Below, piece by piece: positions 62,928 to 64,000 of a DNA stretch of 64,000 bases. The notes below the pieces were generated by a model. The model was not told the DNA's origin and did not search any database. It worked only from the letters and a program-made list of their open reading frames with translations. The translations under genes were made by a program, and so were the position numbers. Each line of letters starts with the position of its first letter. Position 1 is the stretch's first letter. The stretch lies in the NCBI RefSeq assembly GCF_019175385.1, contig NC_083346.1:86690543-86754542 (forward strand), in the 5' to 3' direction. Source of the DNA: Lycium barbarum (lineage: Eukaryota > Streptophyta > Magnoliopsida > Solanales > Solanaceae).

Positions 62928-64000
62928 TGTTATATCCCGTGTTTCGCATAGTCGAAAATTTCAAAATAATTGTGACTTGTGAGGAATAAGGCCATATGTT
63001 GATTTCATTTGATATATATATGTTGTTGCTCATGAAAAATATTGACGTGGAAACATCGGGGAAGGCCAAGGGCAAATTTGGAATTTTGGAAATTAGTTTC
63101 GGGAATTACAAATAAGACCCATAATAAATTGGGCTCAAATAAAATAAGAAAAATTGAGGCCCAAAGAGGGAGGGGTGGCCGGCCATCATCATGGCCCAAG
63201 CCCATGCCCCTTAAAAACCCATGTGATAAATTATATTAAGGAGTTTTATCCCTTAGAAGTTTCAAGAAAAATTAGAGAAAGAGAGAACAAAAGAAGAAGA
63301 GCAAAAATAAGCTAAGCCATTCGGCCAAGACCCTAAGAAATTAGGTCCTTGAAATTTTGTTTCCAAAATTGTTTTCTTGTGGTATTTCCACTAATTCAAG
63401 GACCCTCTACAACGTGGTGTAGCTATTTCGGAAGATAGGCCACTTGTTTCGCCAATTTAACACTTTGGACAAGTGAAGAAGTTGGGAGGAAAAAGGTAAG
63501 AATTAATCCCTTTTAATTATGTTATGAAGGCTTGTTTATGTTGTAGTATGTAGAAATGGGTATAACTTATGGAAATATGGAAGTTTGTATGGTGGGTGTA
63601 TATGTGTGTATGTAGCCATGTATATGTATTGTTGTATAGGCAATATGAGTTGAATTTTATGTAGTATTCTAGTTGTGGTTGTTGTAAGTTCCATATTGGA
63701 CATGGAAGTTTGATAATTTGGTTGAAGTTGTAAAATGGAGTAGGGGGCCGTGTAGTGTGGGAGATAAAATGGAAGTGAATTAATTTTGTTTAATATGTTA
63801 GTTGTGACCCTTACAATGTAAATGAAGGTTAAATGGTCTAAGTTGGCATTGAAATTGATTGTAGAAGATTATGTCATTTAGTATGATTTTATGATATTAG
63901 GGAAATGAAGTGTTAAAGTATGGATTGTTGTTGTTGATTATGAATTTGAAAGTAGAAGATGCGTCGTGGTAGTTTTGTTGCGTATGAAGGAATTCGGGTG
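62928..64000 (+). repeat. LTR D, runs past the window edge
   Basis: It begins TGTTATATCCCGTG, after ccatc (62923-62927), inside the gag of the minus-strand Gypsy. LTR C starts TGTTATATCCCGTA in its own orientation, so the two belong to related families. The visible 1.07 kb has no open frame of note and contains pyrimidine/purine-rich leader-like sequence (63260-63310). Whether it is a solo LTR or part of a full element cannot be told here. Confidence 0.75.

Overview
The window is plant nuclear DNA: AT-rich, with two intron-containing single-copy genes embedded in layered transposable elements. A solanaceous source is likely (inference). The RTE-type LINEs end in (TTG)n, and the SINE-like, Stowaway/Tourist-like and Tekay-type Gypsy LTR sequences look like those familiar from nightshades. 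No bacterial features, CRISPR arrays, rRNA genes or genuine tRNA genes were seen.

Genes. (1) On the plus strand at 3859-14324, seven exons join in frame into a 400-residue class II ribose-phosphate pyrophosphokinase (PRS3/PRS4-like), which makes PRPP. (2) On the minus strand at 33462-23970, ten exons join in frame into a 596-residue plastid-targeted-looking protein of the anthranilate phosphoribosyltransferase fold family (At1g70570-like). The two genes converge. One makes PRPP and the other belongs to a PRPP-using fold family, although its substrate-binding motifs are not canonical.

Layout. 1-3480: AT-rich intergenic DNA with a SINE and a MITE. 3483-3729: Stowaway MITE just upstream of the PRS start. 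3859-14324: PRS gene, whose introns hold Stowaway and Tourist MITEs with a nested foldback element, a 2.8-kb RTE LINE, SINEs and an L1 3' end. 14965-15680: minisatellite. 16122-23556: a Copia element on the minus strand that appears to lack gag, with perfect 5-bp target duplications and an almost full-length RTE LINE inside one LTR. 23970-33462: the phosphoribosyltransferase-like gene, with two RTE LINE copies in its introns. 33835-36280: duplicated AT-rich repeat and a degenerate ~90-bp repeat array. 36280-40560: non-coding, LTR-like sequence I could not assign. 40570-41203: LTR remnant and L1 reverse-transcriptase fragment. 41204-64000: nested Gypsy elements. In this last block, a minus-strand Gypsy (3' LTR at 41204-53463, pol at 53464-57176, gag at 61850-62927) is interrupted by a complete plus-strand Gypsy (43389-52975), by a solo LTR (57182-61844) that itself holds another solo LTR (58119-60791), and by a further LTR (62928 to the window end).

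All Gypsy and Copia coding regions are broken by stops and frameshifts. The LINE inside the Copia LTR keeps one open frame of 967 codons. I found no new multigene system. The most interesting signals are structural: a palindromic motif shared by four different Gypsy LTR families, a 3'-terminal stem-loop in the RTE LINEs that shows compensatory changes, and a minisatellite with higher-order organisation.
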